In this document: piece by piece, positions 11,223 to 22,465 of the stretch
Position numbering within the stretch: position 1 is the stretch's first letter
Layout: each line of letters opens with the position of its first letter
Assembly: GCA_011033025.1 (NCBI GenBank)
Contig: WFMF01000009.1
Coordinates: 806,001-870,000, forward strand
Direction: 5' to 3'
From: Beroe forskalii
Taxonomy: Eukaryota > Ctenophora > Nuda > Beroida > Beroidae
Length of the DNA stretch: 64,000 nt
Notes under the pieces: generated by a model
What the model was told of the DNA's origin: nothing
Seen by the model: only the letters and a program-made list of their open reading frames with translations
Database searches by the model: none
Position numbers and translations under genes: made by a program

Positions 11223-13009
11223 GTAAGTGTATTTTTTTCTTTGACAACTTTTTTCTACTCAAAATTGATGATACTAATGATATAAGCTTAGTCTTATACT
11301 TCTAGTATTTCAGAGTGTAATTTCAGAGTAGTTTAATTTGAGAACTGAATTCACTTGGAACAATAAAGACAGGATATAACCCAATATAAATAGAGTAATA
11401 TTACAACTTTACACTTGATACCGATGTGATATTCTGTCTTCTCTAAGGGTAAAAGGGATTTTACGATTTTTAAATGATTTTTTTTCCAATACAGCACCCA
11501 AATAGACTCAAACCCTTCCCTTCCTGACAATTCCCCAGTAAACATACTTTGAGGTCTCACCCAAGAAGTTCTTCCCTACCTTTTCTTTTTCCCTAAAATT
11601 TTGGGAAATCTTTTTTCCCGTCCGAAAGGAAACCATGAAAATAAAACCCCCCAATTCCATGATTTTCAAAGTTTTTTTAAATTTTAAAAAATTGTTCCGA
11701 AAAATCAGACCCTTCTTTTTCCTTTGTAAAAAATCCCTCAAAACGACTTTTTTTTAAAAGCAAAAAAATTTTTAAGTTGAGTCAAAATGAGGGAAAAAGG
11801 GTCACCAGAATTTTTCTTATACCTTTTTTCCTTTAGATCCCCTGCCTCATCAGGGTCACCTTTTCCCGTTCTTATTCTTTTAAAAATTTGCTAATTTTTT
11901 TATTATTTTAAATTTTTTAAATATTATACACAGAAAACTGGGTCCAACAACCCCTCACAGATCCGGGCGCCGTTTTTTTAATTTTTGGGGTTTTTCGTCT
12001 AAACATATTTATTGGCGTTCGAAATATAAATCATTGTTAAAATCTTTTAAATATAATTTCCTAATTTCAAAAACCCCGGGGAATCCCCAAAATTCATTTA
12101 TGGATAATATTTTCAATTGTTTAAATCAAAAAAGTGAAATTGGCCAAGACTAAAATTTAAAATTTTTTTTCTAAAAAACGTCCACGTGAACTCACGTGCA
12201 CTTCATTTCCATGGGCCATTTCTTTTTTCAGTCCAATAAATCAAAATGTTATTCAGTCCCCATCGTATACCAAACCCCCTGCATTTTTGGGAATTCGGCC
12301 TGAAATTGGACTTAGCCAAATTTTCGACTTTTCCCCGGGCTAAAATTTTACGTTTTTGAGGCCCACCACCCCTTTCCCCCTTAAATCGGAAGACGGAAAT
12401 TTTTTACCTTGATATTTGATAAAAAGAAATTTCGCCGGGAAAGAGGAGCAATGTTGGTGAACTGAAAAAGATGCTCAAATCACCATTTTTGGCCGTAAGA
12501 TCTCGTTTTTGGGGGGCCCGCCTCATTTTTTTACCTCATGAAACTTCTTTTTTAAATCTGAGGTTAGATTTAAGTCCCAAATCAGCGCGGTGAAAAATTT
12601 TTTAGAAAACTAAAATGGTCCCAAAAATTTGTTTTTCAAAAAACAGTTTTAGATTTTGTACGTCTAAAGAAAAAAGATCCCCAAACTTTCCCATAGCCTT
12701 TCATTTCCCCTCTTGTTGAAAAAAACCCCCTGATCAAGGCCTCAATTTTGGTTCTCGAGACTAAAGGGTTCAAATTTGGGCCTAAAATTTCGCCCATATA
12801 AAAAAGTAAAAAATAAAAATTAACTTTTTTTTATGGGTGTGTCCTGGGAAAGGATTCAGGGAGGGTATCTGAGATTTTTTATACTTCACTAGAGGGGGCA
12901 CTCCCGTTTTGGCAGAATTTTAAATAGGTTCAAACCCCAGATGCTTCTTACCATTTTTAAACACAGAGTTTTTTTTTTTTTTTTTTTTTTTTTTCTTACT
13001 GTGAGGGGT
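11223..13009. other. Degraded, homopolymer-rich intronic or intergenic stretch
   Basis: From about 11450 the sequence is dominated by short homopolymer runs and has no coding signal. Scattered matches to the cleaner region 41930-42950 can be seen: the phrase around CCACGTGAACTCACGTGC (12181 vs 41951 and 42094) and the CTTTTCCCGTTCTT context (11864 vs 42722). It appears to be a strongly diverged or poorly polished relative of that repeat. It ends in a T-run at about 12969-12994. Confidence 0.4.
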
Positions 13010-13021
13010 TGTCCTTGCCAG

Positions 13022-13485
13022 GACGGAAATTATATCACCCTGTGACACTCAAATCTCTAACTTATACCCCTGGCCAGTTTTCTTTTTTACCGCGGGGGGT
13101 TACCGCCCTGGCCAGGGCGGGAAATTATGCTTATATCACCCTGTGACACTCGTTCGTCTAATATATACCCTGGCCAGTCTTTTCTATTACCGCGGGGGGT
13201 TACCGCCCTGGCCAGGGCGGGAATCTATATTATATCACCCTGTGACACTCGTTCCTCTAATATATACCCTGGCCAGTCTTTTTATTACCGCGGGGGGTTA
13301 CCGCCCTGGCCAGGGCGGGAATTATATCACCCTGTGACACTCAAATCTCTAACTTATACCCTGGCCAGTTTTCTTTTTTTACCGCGGGGGTTACGCCTGG
13401 CCAGGGCGGGAATTATTATATCACCCCTGTGACACTCAAATCTCTAACTTATACCCCCTGGCCAGTTTTCTTTTTTTACCGCACT
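13022..13485. repeat. About 95-bp tandem repeat, five copies
   Basis: The anchor TATATCACCC begins at about 13031, 13132, 13231, 13323 and 13417, so the spacing is 92-101 bp. Each unit carries CCGCGGGGGGTTACCG and the palindrome CCTGGCCAGG, which could form a short hairpin. Open frames across it are repeat-derived. Confidence 0.88.
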
Positions 13486-13875
13486 GATAATCATTTAATG
13501 ATTTATGTTCAGCGAAACTGAATACCTAACAAACACAGTTTGGCTAGTATTGAAATATAATTAGAACTATACAAATATTGGAAATTGCCTTTTTTTTACA
13601 CTTTTAGCCCACTTTACGAAGAAAAATCGTATATTCGTCCACGCAAAAATCTTGAAAATATGTTTTATCCTACAGTCTACAGAAACTACTTTTTGGCCCA
13701 AATTTATGAAAATAGGAGGGTGAAAATTTCGTATTCAGTCTATCAGTTTTTTTTTTCAAGATTTGAGATCTCCACTGAAATGCTTATTTTATCGAATGAT
13801 GGTCAAATCTTTTGGATAAGGAGCAGTTTTTGTCATGAAACTTAGAGGTCATGAAACTAAGAGGTATACCTTATC

Positions 13876-14247
13876 GGACATAATTAACACGGACATTAAA
13901 ATCACACAGCTAAGCACATCAGCGTGAATATTAATGTCCGTGAAAATTTTGTCCGGTATTTCCTCTTAAAATTTCTAGGGTAGAGAAGCAAAATTTCTGA
14001 CTTTATCTCTTTAAACGCAATAACAAAATTTTTAAGGAAATTATGCTTCTTTTTATGCTTAGAACCTGCTATATGGAAATTTATCATATCAATTAACGAA
14101 ATATATTGAAAAAATCTTGAAATCAAGTATTCAAATCGTTGTAAAAATAGAAAAAATCGAACCAAAAATTTCGAGATTGTCTTGAAATTTGAAGTGGCAG
14201 GATCGAGCGTGAATATTAATGTCCGTAAAATTTTGATAATTATGTCC
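13876..14247. mobile_element. Possible small TIR element inside the duplicated segment
   Basis: The left end GGACATAATTA is mirrored at the right end as TAATTATGTCC, and a second mirrored word (ACGGACATTAA with TTAATGTCCGT) lies just inside each end. The same structure is at 43331-43716 in copy 2. I could not define a clear TSD, so this may be a fold-back repeat and not a transposon. Confidence 0.4.
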
Positions 14248-14734
14248 CCTCAGCTGATTACGTAATATGTGAATGATCCCATATTCATATTCATGCCATT
14301 CCACAAACCTGAGATGAAACTCACATGTAGCCATATAATAATCCTTATTCCATATCTAAATTATACTTATGATTACATAATGAACATTTGAATAATCTTT
14401 TTACCAGGAAGCAACTCGGCAGATTTTTGGTTAATTTTGCCGTTCTATATCGGGCGATTAACAAACGAATGGGATATCGAAAATCATCACACGAGGCGTC
14501 AGCCGAGTTTGAAAATTTTCGATATCACACGATCCATGAGTTTGTTAATTGTATTATTACTCGACAAAACAGTTCTCCCTCCCACTCGGGTCTGACGACC
14601 CTCTTCTGAATTCAACGTTTTTATAGATTTTCGAGTGCTCCTTCATAAAATCAACAATTTATTTAACGATATTCTGCTCTATTATTCCGCCACTTTGCAG
14701 TAGTTCTACAAAGGAGTGATATATCGATAATTAT

Positions 14735-15287
14735 TCACCATGTGGTGGGGTTATTCCGGTTGAATAAAAACGTGTTATTTTGAGTTTTTTGTCGTATTAC
14801 TCCACCCTTTTGGTATTATTGCACACTTTTACCATGTTATTCAACTCTTACACCGTGTTATTTGCCATTTTTATGATGTTATTCAACACTTGGGCCAAAT
14901 AAGTGATACGAGAGAACGTCCTTTTCTGCTGGGAGAGCTGGCACACTGCTACCTTGACTGATCAGTAGATAATTGCTCTGCACCAAAAAAAAGTGATACT
15001 ACGGAACGTCCTTTTCTGCTGTGAACTGTGCAAAATGCTAAAAATATCAGCCTTTTAAAGGCTCAAAGCTTTGTACTTTTGTACACTTGGTGAATAATAT
15101 CGTTACACAACTCATAATGTGAAGCTTGTTTTCAACTCGGGCTACGCCCTCGATGAAAACAAATCATTATTCAACTCAGCCTTCGGCTTCGGTGAATAAT
15201 GCGATTTATGCAACTCGCTTCGCTCGTGGCATAAATCATGTTACTTCACACTTATTCGTTGAGTAACTCTATATTATTACACTGGAG
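14735..15287. other. Copy-1-specific segment with repeated short hairpins
   Basis: This stretch replaces the unrelated 45862-46237 in copy 2. It has repeated variants of a TTATTCxxC motif and, at 15130-15235, three consecutive short stem-loops of the type CTCGGGCTACGCCCTCG, CTTCGGCTTCGG and CGCTTCGCTCG. No coding signal is seen. Confidence 0.5.
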
Positions 15288-15638
15288 TTTGAGCCACGGG
15301 AGGAATAATCGATTTTAAAACTTTCTGTTCTTTTTCAAAGGTTAAAGTGTAATTTTTTGAATCTGAAATGATTTAACCTTGGAAACTGACCAAATTTACT
15401 GAAAGAACTAAGTTAGGAATTTTAATTTGGAGCCCGGTTAATCATACATCAGAGGGGTGATATTTATGATTGGCATGGTTTTCGATAATCTTTTGATAGA
15501 ATTTTGATTTTCCTCTACTTTGCGACAAAATAGTAATTTAAATATGCTAACTGAGGGTAACTGAAGAGTGTGACGGGCTTTCTTAGGAGTGCGACTGGCA
15601 TTGACTTTCTTAGGAGTTTGATAGGCTTACTTACGGGT

Positions 15639-15950
15639 AACACACCCCTCTCAACTCATAACATACCCCTATCTCATCGTAAATCACCCCTCTCCACTCA
15701 TATTATACCTCTATCCACTCATATAACACCCTTCTCAACTCATAACGCATCCCTCTCAACTCATAACGCACCCCTCTCAACTCATAACACACCCCTCTTC
15801 ACTCGTAACACACCTCCGCCACTCATATTATACCGTAACACACCTCCGCCACTCATATTATACCTCTCTCCACTCATAACACACCTCTCTCAACTCATAA
15901 CAGACCCCTGTCAACTCAACGCACACCCCTCTCCACTCATAACACACACC
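15639..15950. repeat. About 20-bp minisatellite (AACTCATAACACACCCCTCT type)
   Basis: Irregular repeats of CACCCCTCTCAACTCATAA and variants run through this stretch. The equivalent array in copy 2 is split into 46588-46647 and 47276-47490 by an insertion. The open frame across it encodes only a low-complexity STHNxPL repeat. Confidence 0.85.
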
Positions 15951-17699
15951 TGAACAAACCTCCCGTACCTCAGAAATCAGAGAAACCAACTGCAGACTCT
16001 TCAAGCGACCTTTTCTTTAACGTTTCGAGCATTTCCCTTTAAATTTTTAAGCAATATCACAACTTTTTCGACCCTTTCCCAATTTTAAGGGAATCCCTCA
16101 TTTCTGCACTAACAGTTTATTTGTCATTATTAACGCAAGATAAAAATTTCTAAAATATATATAATATCACCTCTATATCTGGTGGAAGCAGGGATGGAGC
16201 ACAATGTAATCTGTATCCCCAGTCTGGGGATGAAAATAAAGATAACACAGGCTTGTGGTCCATTTTATGATTTTGTTTTGTTATGTTTCATATCTTTTGC
16301 TGCCGTGTTTGATGTGTCAGAGTTTATTTCTTGAGTTTTAAGTTAGGGTTTTAAGATTGGTATAGATATTAAATATACATGCATATTGGCGCCATTCCCA
16401 TTGCTCGATGTACTTTACACTATACTCCCGCTTAAGCATGTTGTGATCATTGGCCTCTGTATTTATTTGTTACATAATACCATGGCGCTATGATTAGGCA
16501 TTTATGCTACACTGACTTTTTATGAATTAACGAATGGCGAAGGGAGTGTCAACTTTTTCAACCTCTTCGATCGTGATATAAAGAAATAATGTATGATGTG
16601 CATATGATTCTTGAAACGATGATTCATATTTTCGTTGTTTTTCGTTGTTTCGTATATGGCAGGGTATTGATACAGTAAATGCTCACATGGGTATTAGAAT
16701 AACCATCGTAATTGCACTCGTAAGCTCGTGCAATGACTTCGCAAGCTGGTGCATTTATTGCATGAATCCCACTAGCAAGGTCGTGCATTTATTGCATGGA
16801 TCCCACTCGCAAGTGTGCATTTACCGTATATTACATGATTCCTAAATTTGCACGCCCGTGAAAATGCCAGTTATATTCTCCTTTTAACTGCATAGTAGGA
16901 GTTATTTGAACGGGAGTGGTGATAAGAATTTTGAAAGATATACTCATTGACTCATTGTATCTATAATGATTGTGAAATATAATTGGACAATTAATGAACT
17001 AAATATATGAAGTGTATTATTTTGTCTCTTCAAATTTGTTACTGAACTTCTTTCATTTCAAATTAGCTATACCAGAACTGAACCAAAATTGTATCAGGGA
17101 CCCTAAAGGCACGACAAGATTAAAACTCCTTGACAAAGCTTCGTTTTGTCAAGGAAAAATTACAGAATGTTATTGTAATATGTCTTTCAAAATGCCTCAC
17201 TGAGACCATTAATACTTACGTGTCACGACTCACGCACCTTAAAAATTAAATGAAGAACTCCAACGGTCGCCGTATATTTAACTGAAGTACTGACGTATCG
17301 GTCGCCATATACCTCGAATATTGATTTAATTTTGTTATGCCTTTCGGGATACCTGGATAGCTAGGTATGAAATGGGGCTATCAGTACCGGTCAGCTCTCC
17401 TGGTTGAGTTTCTGATAAAGACGAATAAATGTGAAAACTTTGAATTATACGAATATGGTGACCTTTGTCCGTAGTCGAATTCGTACGTAAGTGTGGCAGC
17501 TTGTCGATTCTGCTATGCACCATATTAAAATAAGCTGTAAGGCGTCATTAACTTACTATATAAAAGTCTGATAATGACGACATCTCGACCGCTTATTTAT
17601 CAAATGTGCATGAATTTCGTATATTATGGAACACGCTACCATTCTCTTACAAGCACTTCAGCGCGGGATTTGAGCGCGCACGCGAGTTTTTATTGAAAA

Positions 17700-17945
17700 A
17701 GTGATGCCCTGAGTGAGCCTCCTCGGCCACGGGCATGGACGAAGAGGCTCACTTTTTTACATAAAAAAAGTGAGCCTAAAAATTTTTTTCATGTTTTTTT
17801 CTTGAAAAATTTTTTATAGTAAAAAAGTGATCCTCCTCGGCCACGGGGTTGGACAAAAGGATCAAAAATTTTATATAAAACATAAAAAATTTTTATGAAA
17901 AATTTTTATGTAAAAAAAAGTGAGCCTGCTCGGCCACCTCAATTG
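17700..17945. repeat. Run of stem-loops at the right end of the duplicated segment
   Basis: The motif GTGAGCCTCCTCGGCCACGG is followed by its partial reverse complement (GAGGCTCACTTTTTT). The same stem-loop theme with GATCCTC/GAGGATC and a last GTGAGCCTGCTCGGCCACC follow, separated by A/T-runs. Copy 2 repeats this at 49265-49515. The homology between the copies ends within this motif, so it may mark the true end of a repeat family. Confidence 0.6.
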
Positions 17946-17952
17946 CATATTA

Positions 17953-19500
17953 TTATTATTCACAAGCCACAATATAATATCATTAAAATCAAAAAACAAT
18001 CAAAAAAGGAAAATCACAAAACGATGAATTACGGAATCACATTAGCATTGTGCCGACCGCTCGATAACACTTACAGGAGGGCAGACCGATAACACTTACA
18101 GGAGGACAGACCGATTACACTTACAGGAGGGCAGACCGATTACACTTACAGGAGGGCTCGAAAAAGACTTGGGGATTTACTATTCGCGCGTCATGGCGTC
18201 AACTTTCTGCATAAATTATTAAATTCCATACTAATCACACAACTTTTTCCGTATCACTATCAAGTATCAAGCCCTCCGGTAATCGAGCGATCTGCACACG
18301 TGCGTAAACTTAAAGATTCATCGTGGTGCCTCGACCCTTTTAAAAGACGCATGATGGCGCGCGAATGTGTTTTGCGCTGGTGTATTTGTACCCAAACACA
18401 GCCCGGCCCTGCAAAAGGTCGAGTAACCTCACATCACTATCAGGGTAACCTCACAGTTGTATTCACATCGGTTCCATAACAGTGATTCCAGTCATATTTA
18501 ATACAGTTCCACATCGCTCGGTAATCAATGCGAACTGTCAGATAATGATGAAACTTTTTCAAATGTTCAACTCAACCATACTGATACACCAGCTTGACAG
18601 CACCATTTTCCCAAAGCACCATTTTCCCAAAGCACCATTTTCGATGATGATCTCACCAATTCTCATTATATTCTTTAAAGAAAATAAGACACCGGGGTAG
18701 ATCAGATATTGGATTGTAAGGGCGGAGATCGCATTCCTTTCTTCCCAATTCGTTTCTGAGATCGTCTCCTGTTCAGACTGTCGTGTGACACGTTGCCCTG
18801 AAGTGAAGGTGTTAGGAATCTGCTTGTGTGGCACGTTATAACTTCAATGTAACGCTGAAGTTCGTAATTGTCAGACGTTGTCCGACCTGCTGAAGCAAGC
18901 GGCAAGGTAGAGGCTCAATTCCTAGTAACTACTAGCTAGTGACTTACATTGCATACGGGCCAACGTTTGAGTTTGACAAACTCTGCGAGTCATGGCGCGC
19001 GCAGGGGGGGGGGCGGTTGTGACATGGGGGGGGGGGGAGGGGCAGAGTGTCAGACGTCTGGTAAGTTCATATTAGCTTGAATTTGAATTGTACTCCTGTG
19101 ACACGTTACCCTGAAATTCAAAAGTTTACTTTTGTGGCAACGCGCACGTTAACCTGAAGTTAAAACCTAAGATGTTCACTCTGTGTCTATTATCGAATGC
19201 ATGTATGTGTAGCAGATTTAAAATGTAGACGGTTAATATAATATGATTCAAGGTAAATCAACTGGGACCAGTTGTCATCAGTCATGGTCCAGAAGAATCC
19301 AAAGTGATTGGAATCAAGTGAATTTGAAACAAAATGATTTGAATTACGAACAAAACTGATTTGACTCAAACTTCAATCTCTTGAGATTCAAACTTCAATC
19401 TCTAGTGAAATAATTCGATTTGATTTCTGAAGAGGGACAGGAAAATCAAACACAAAGATCAGGATGGATCATAGTATCACCAGGTAATCCAAACGAGGGT
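17953..19500. other. Region without a recognised gene
   Basis: It contains a 25-bp repeat at 18065-18158. At 18869-18885 there is a half copy of the TTGTCAGACGTTGTC terminus seen in the short hairpin elements. At 18905-18960 a block matches, in inverted orientation, sequence near 59865-59985. There are G-runs at 19004-19040. Overlapping minus-strand frames at 18559-18905 have no domain I can name. Confidence 0.4.
18065..18158. repeat. 25-bp tandem repeat, four copies
   Basis: TTACAGGAGG begins at 18071, 18096, 18121 and 18146, an exact 25-bp period. The unit reads CGATAACACTTACAGGAGGGCAGAC with small changes. Confidence 0.85.
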
Positions 19501-19505
19501 AATGA

Positions 19506-19635
19506 TCACGCGTGACAATCACTCGGTCACGCGTGACAATCACTCGGTCACGCGTGACAAGTCACCATCACGTGTGGCAATCACTTGGTCACGTGGTACC
19601 ATCACGCGTGACAATCACTTGGTCACGTGGTACCT
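19506..19635. repeat. About 21-bp tandem repeat with CACGCGTGA core
   Basis: Units of GTCACGCGTGACAATCACTCG and shorter variants occur five to six times. The core TCACGCGTGA is a perfect palindrome. The overlapping plus-strand frames encode only repeat peptides. Confidence 0.8.
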
Positions 19636-19948
19636 GCAAAGTCTGGAGGAAGGGGCGCCGCAAGCTCGGCGCTCTCTCGAGCGCCTCCTGGCGCCGTAGG
19701 GTGGGGTGCCTCTCAAGGGGCTGATCTGGTCGACAATCCGACGTACTCACCATTAAATCAATGTCGTCACCATCCGTCTGTTTGTGCAGTGACTATGTGA
19801 GTATGTGACTCTCACAGCATGAGTAAAAGCAATACATGACGTGAACATTGAAATGTGGGGTGAAGGACAAGTGGCCTAAATCCCAATACCACATGTCCCC
19901 TCAGAGGGAATATGTTAACTGTTAAGGTGGGGGGAGGTGTTTACTCAC

Positions 19949-20060
19949 AGGACTGAATCCCTTATCCCCTTCGGGAGAATAGTCCAGGCAGGAAAGCAGG
20001 ACACTGTTTCGAACTTTGAAGTTATCCAGTAACATGGTCAGTACGGCTTCATCTTCAGGC
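19949..20060 (-). CDS. Orphan internal coding exon of an unrecognised protein
   Basis: On the minus strand the exon is preceded by a pyrimidine tract and acceptor (CTTCTTTACAG, ending at 20061) and followed by the donor GTGAGTAA (starting at 19948). The 112 bases hold one base plus 37 complete codons with no stop. The peptide opens PEDEAVLTMLLDNFKVRNSV and ends in a Ser/Pro/Gly turn (CLDYSPEGDKGFSP). Codon-like composition and both consensus splice borders support a real exon. I do not recognise the family, and I found no neighbouring exons in the flanking repeats, so it may belong to a gene with long introns. Confidence 0.55.
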
Positions 20061-20175
20061 CTGTAAAGAAGAGGGAGTTAGACAATTTAGAAAACTACAT
20101 ATCATGACGCGTCAGTGCGATGGATTCATAAGGAGTACGGTTCTGTCTCACCACCTAGGGAAGCTTAGGCCGGCC

Positions 20176-20388
20176 ATTAACAATGGTACCTTATTAACAA
20201 CGGTACCTTATTAACAACGGCACCTTATTAACAACGGCACCTTATTAACAACGGTACCTTATTAACAACGGTACTTATTAACAACGGTACCTTATTAACA
20301 ACGGTACCTTATTAACAACGGTACCTTATTAACAACGGTACCTTATTAACAACGGCACCTTATTAACAACGGTACCTTATTAACAACG
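20176..20388. repeat. 17-bp minisatellite with GGTACC
   Basis: About 12-13 copies of ATTAACAACGGTACCTT with GGCACC variants and one unit missing a base. It begins inside ATTAACAATGG and fades into ATTTACAAC repeats to about 20430. Confidence 0.9.
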
Positions 20389-21269
20389 ATTATTTACAAC
20401 ATAATTTACAACATTTTTAACAACAATTTAGCAAGAAAACTCGAGCAAGAAAATAATGCCAAGAGCTGCAGCACATGCCCTTATATATGTTGGCTGACAC
20501 CACTCTGTCATCTATGACGAACAGCTACGTATGCACATTCCACATACCAACTTGATGACGTTGACACCACTTGGGACCCAATCAAGCGTGACGAATGAAG
20601 TTACGTACACATACCGACTCTATGACGTTGACACCACTCAATATCAAATCAAACATGAAGAATGAAGTTATGTACATATACCAACATCAAATCAAGCATG
20701 AAGAATAGCAACGTTTTCACATTCCAGTATACCGTTGGATTGCAATGCGCACTATTTACCTACCATCGTCCTATCTATCTGTGTGACCTTGCTATTGGTT
20801 CCTTATATAGTGCGCCAACTAACCACAGACTGGGAAAACAGTCCGGGTCTTGTAACAGTCAAGTAAGCGACAGTCTTGCCTATCTAGCGAGCTGATTATG
20901 CATGGAATGCAATTTGTTCAATGCGCGCGGCGCGCGCGCTAATTCGATGAAAAGCGCCAAGGTAAGACTGAAATGTTCTTGCGTTTTCCAAACAAGTTCC
21001 CATTTGCGGCTCAAAATTGTAACCGGCCGACAGGTCTCGATGAAAAATGCCGTGCGTACCGTATACTCCAGGAGCCCAGAAAGTTATATGGGAAGTTCTT
21101 TGTCCCCTCATTCTGACAACGGTTTTTGGTCAATTTGATAGTGCAAAATCGATCTGGGGTGGTGCCGTAATTTCAAACCTGTGCGAACAGTGCGAAAATC
21201 GCACGCGAATGACCGCGCCCATTTTTAGCGTGGGAACATTTTGCATAATCATATTTTTGACTATTTACT
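20389..21269. other. Region without a recognised gene
   Basis: A word group CATCAAATCAAGCATGAAGAATG recurs imperfectly at about 20640-20710. The stretch 20900-21260 is open on both strands for 70-84 residues, but the overlap on opposite strands and lack of a domain argue against coding. It probably leads into the 186-bp repeat that follows. Confidence 0.35.
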
Positions 21270-22195
21270 TCATGTTGGGTATCGAAATAGGGGTTTTTTA
21301 GACCGCTGAAACGATTCCTGGGGTTAGTTTTCCATTTTGACCAACCCCTGAGCCACTGGAATGAACCACACCCATTTTTTGTCAGGCGTGTGTACCCAAA
21401 AGAACAAAATATTGATTTTTTGCCAATATAGACATAAATGACATCGAAATAGAGGTTTTTTGGGGCTCTGAATCGATTCTTGAGGTTGTTTTAACATTTA
21501 CATGACCCCATGACCTTCTGGGTTGGGCTAAACCAATTATTCGTAAGGCGCGAGTACAGATTGGTATGACAAAAATATCATTTTGAGCAAATATAGACAA
21601 AATTTGCATAGTAATTGGGTTTCTTGGACTTGCTGAATCGATTCCTGATGGTATTTTTGCACTAACATGGACCCATAACCCCCTGGAATGACCCCATGAC
21701 CTTCTGGGTTGGGCTAAACCAATTATTTGTAAGGCGCGAGTACAGATTTGTATGACAAAATATCATTTCGAGGAAATATAGACAAAATTTGCATAGTAAT
21801 GGGGTTTTTTGGACATGCTGAATCGATTACTATTGATATTCTTGCACTAAAATGGACCCATAACTCCATTGAATCACCCCATGACCTTATGGATTGAGCT
21901 AAACCAATTATTTGTAAGGTGCGAGTACAGACTGTCAAGACAAAAATATCTTTTTGAGCAAATATAGTCAAAATTTGCATAGTAATGGGGTTTCTTGGAC
22001 ATGATGAATCGATTCCTTAGATTGGTATTCTTGCACTAACATGGACCCATAACATCTGGAATGACCCCATGACCTTATGGATTGAGCTAAACCAATGATT
22101 TGCAAGGTGGGAGTACAGATCGTCAAGACAAAAATATCATTTTGAGCAAATACAGTCTAAATTTGCGTAGAACTGGGGCTTCTTGGACTTGCTTC
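21270..22195. repeat. About 186-bp tandem repeat, five copies
   Basis: The anchor (C)GAGTACAGAT or its variants occurs near 21386, 21551, 21737, 21922 and 22110, giving spacings of 165, 186, 185 and 188 bp. Each unit also has TGACCCCATGACCTTNTGG, AATCGATTCCT and GCAAATATAGAC words. The first copy is the most diverged. No protein is encoded. Confidence 0.8.
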
Positions 22196-22465
22196 AAATT
22201 ATATTTCACTCTCTCTAGTGTAAAGACAAAAATTTGAGAAATAAAATATTCAAGGACATTTTTAGTTTTCAACTAGCAACAACCACGTCTCGGTTGGACC
22301 TCATTGACTATGGTAATGCCACTGTGCAAAGCTAGTGGCAGTTCAGTTTTTATCATATTTGCTTGCGTTGAAAGTGCAGCTCGTTTATCAGCATCTTTTG
22401 TGATAAGTTTACTCATTACTGTATGTATATGTGCTCGTGTATAATATAATACACGAGCTGCATAC

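Larger units (their letters stand above)
13486..17952. repeat. Dispersed duplicated segment, copy 1
   Basis: Near-identical sequence recurs at 42945-49515. The matching blocks are 13486-14734 with 42945-44179 plus 45828-45861, and 15288-17952 with 46238-49515. Between the blocks the two copies hold unrelated sequence (14735-15287 here). Homology stops abruptly at GCTCGGCCACC at the right end. No protein of its own is recognised; the open frame at 16645-16845 starts on TTG and is merely conserved by descent. Since copy 2 carries insertions that copy 1 lacks, copy 1 is closer to the ancestral state in those places. Confidence 0.85.

Noticed and set aside
13127-13432. 101-codon frame across the 95-bp repeat
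   Set aside because: Repeat-derived, with a second frame open over the same bases.
15570-15953. 127-codon frame (STHNxPL repeat)
   Set aside because: Minisatellite translation; the equivalent in copy 2 is broken by an insertion.
16645-16845. 66-codon frame identical in both duplicated copies (also 48186-48386)
   Set aside because: It starts on TTG, shows no domain, and identity reflects recent duplication and not selection.
18559-18905. Two overlapping minus-strand frames of 67 and 91 codons
   Set aside because: No domain, no splice context, and both overlap in different frames over repeat-like sequence.
20896-21301. Open frames of 71-84 codons on both strands
   Set aside because: Mutually overlapping on opposite strands without a recognisable domain, and adjacent to the 186-bp repeat.
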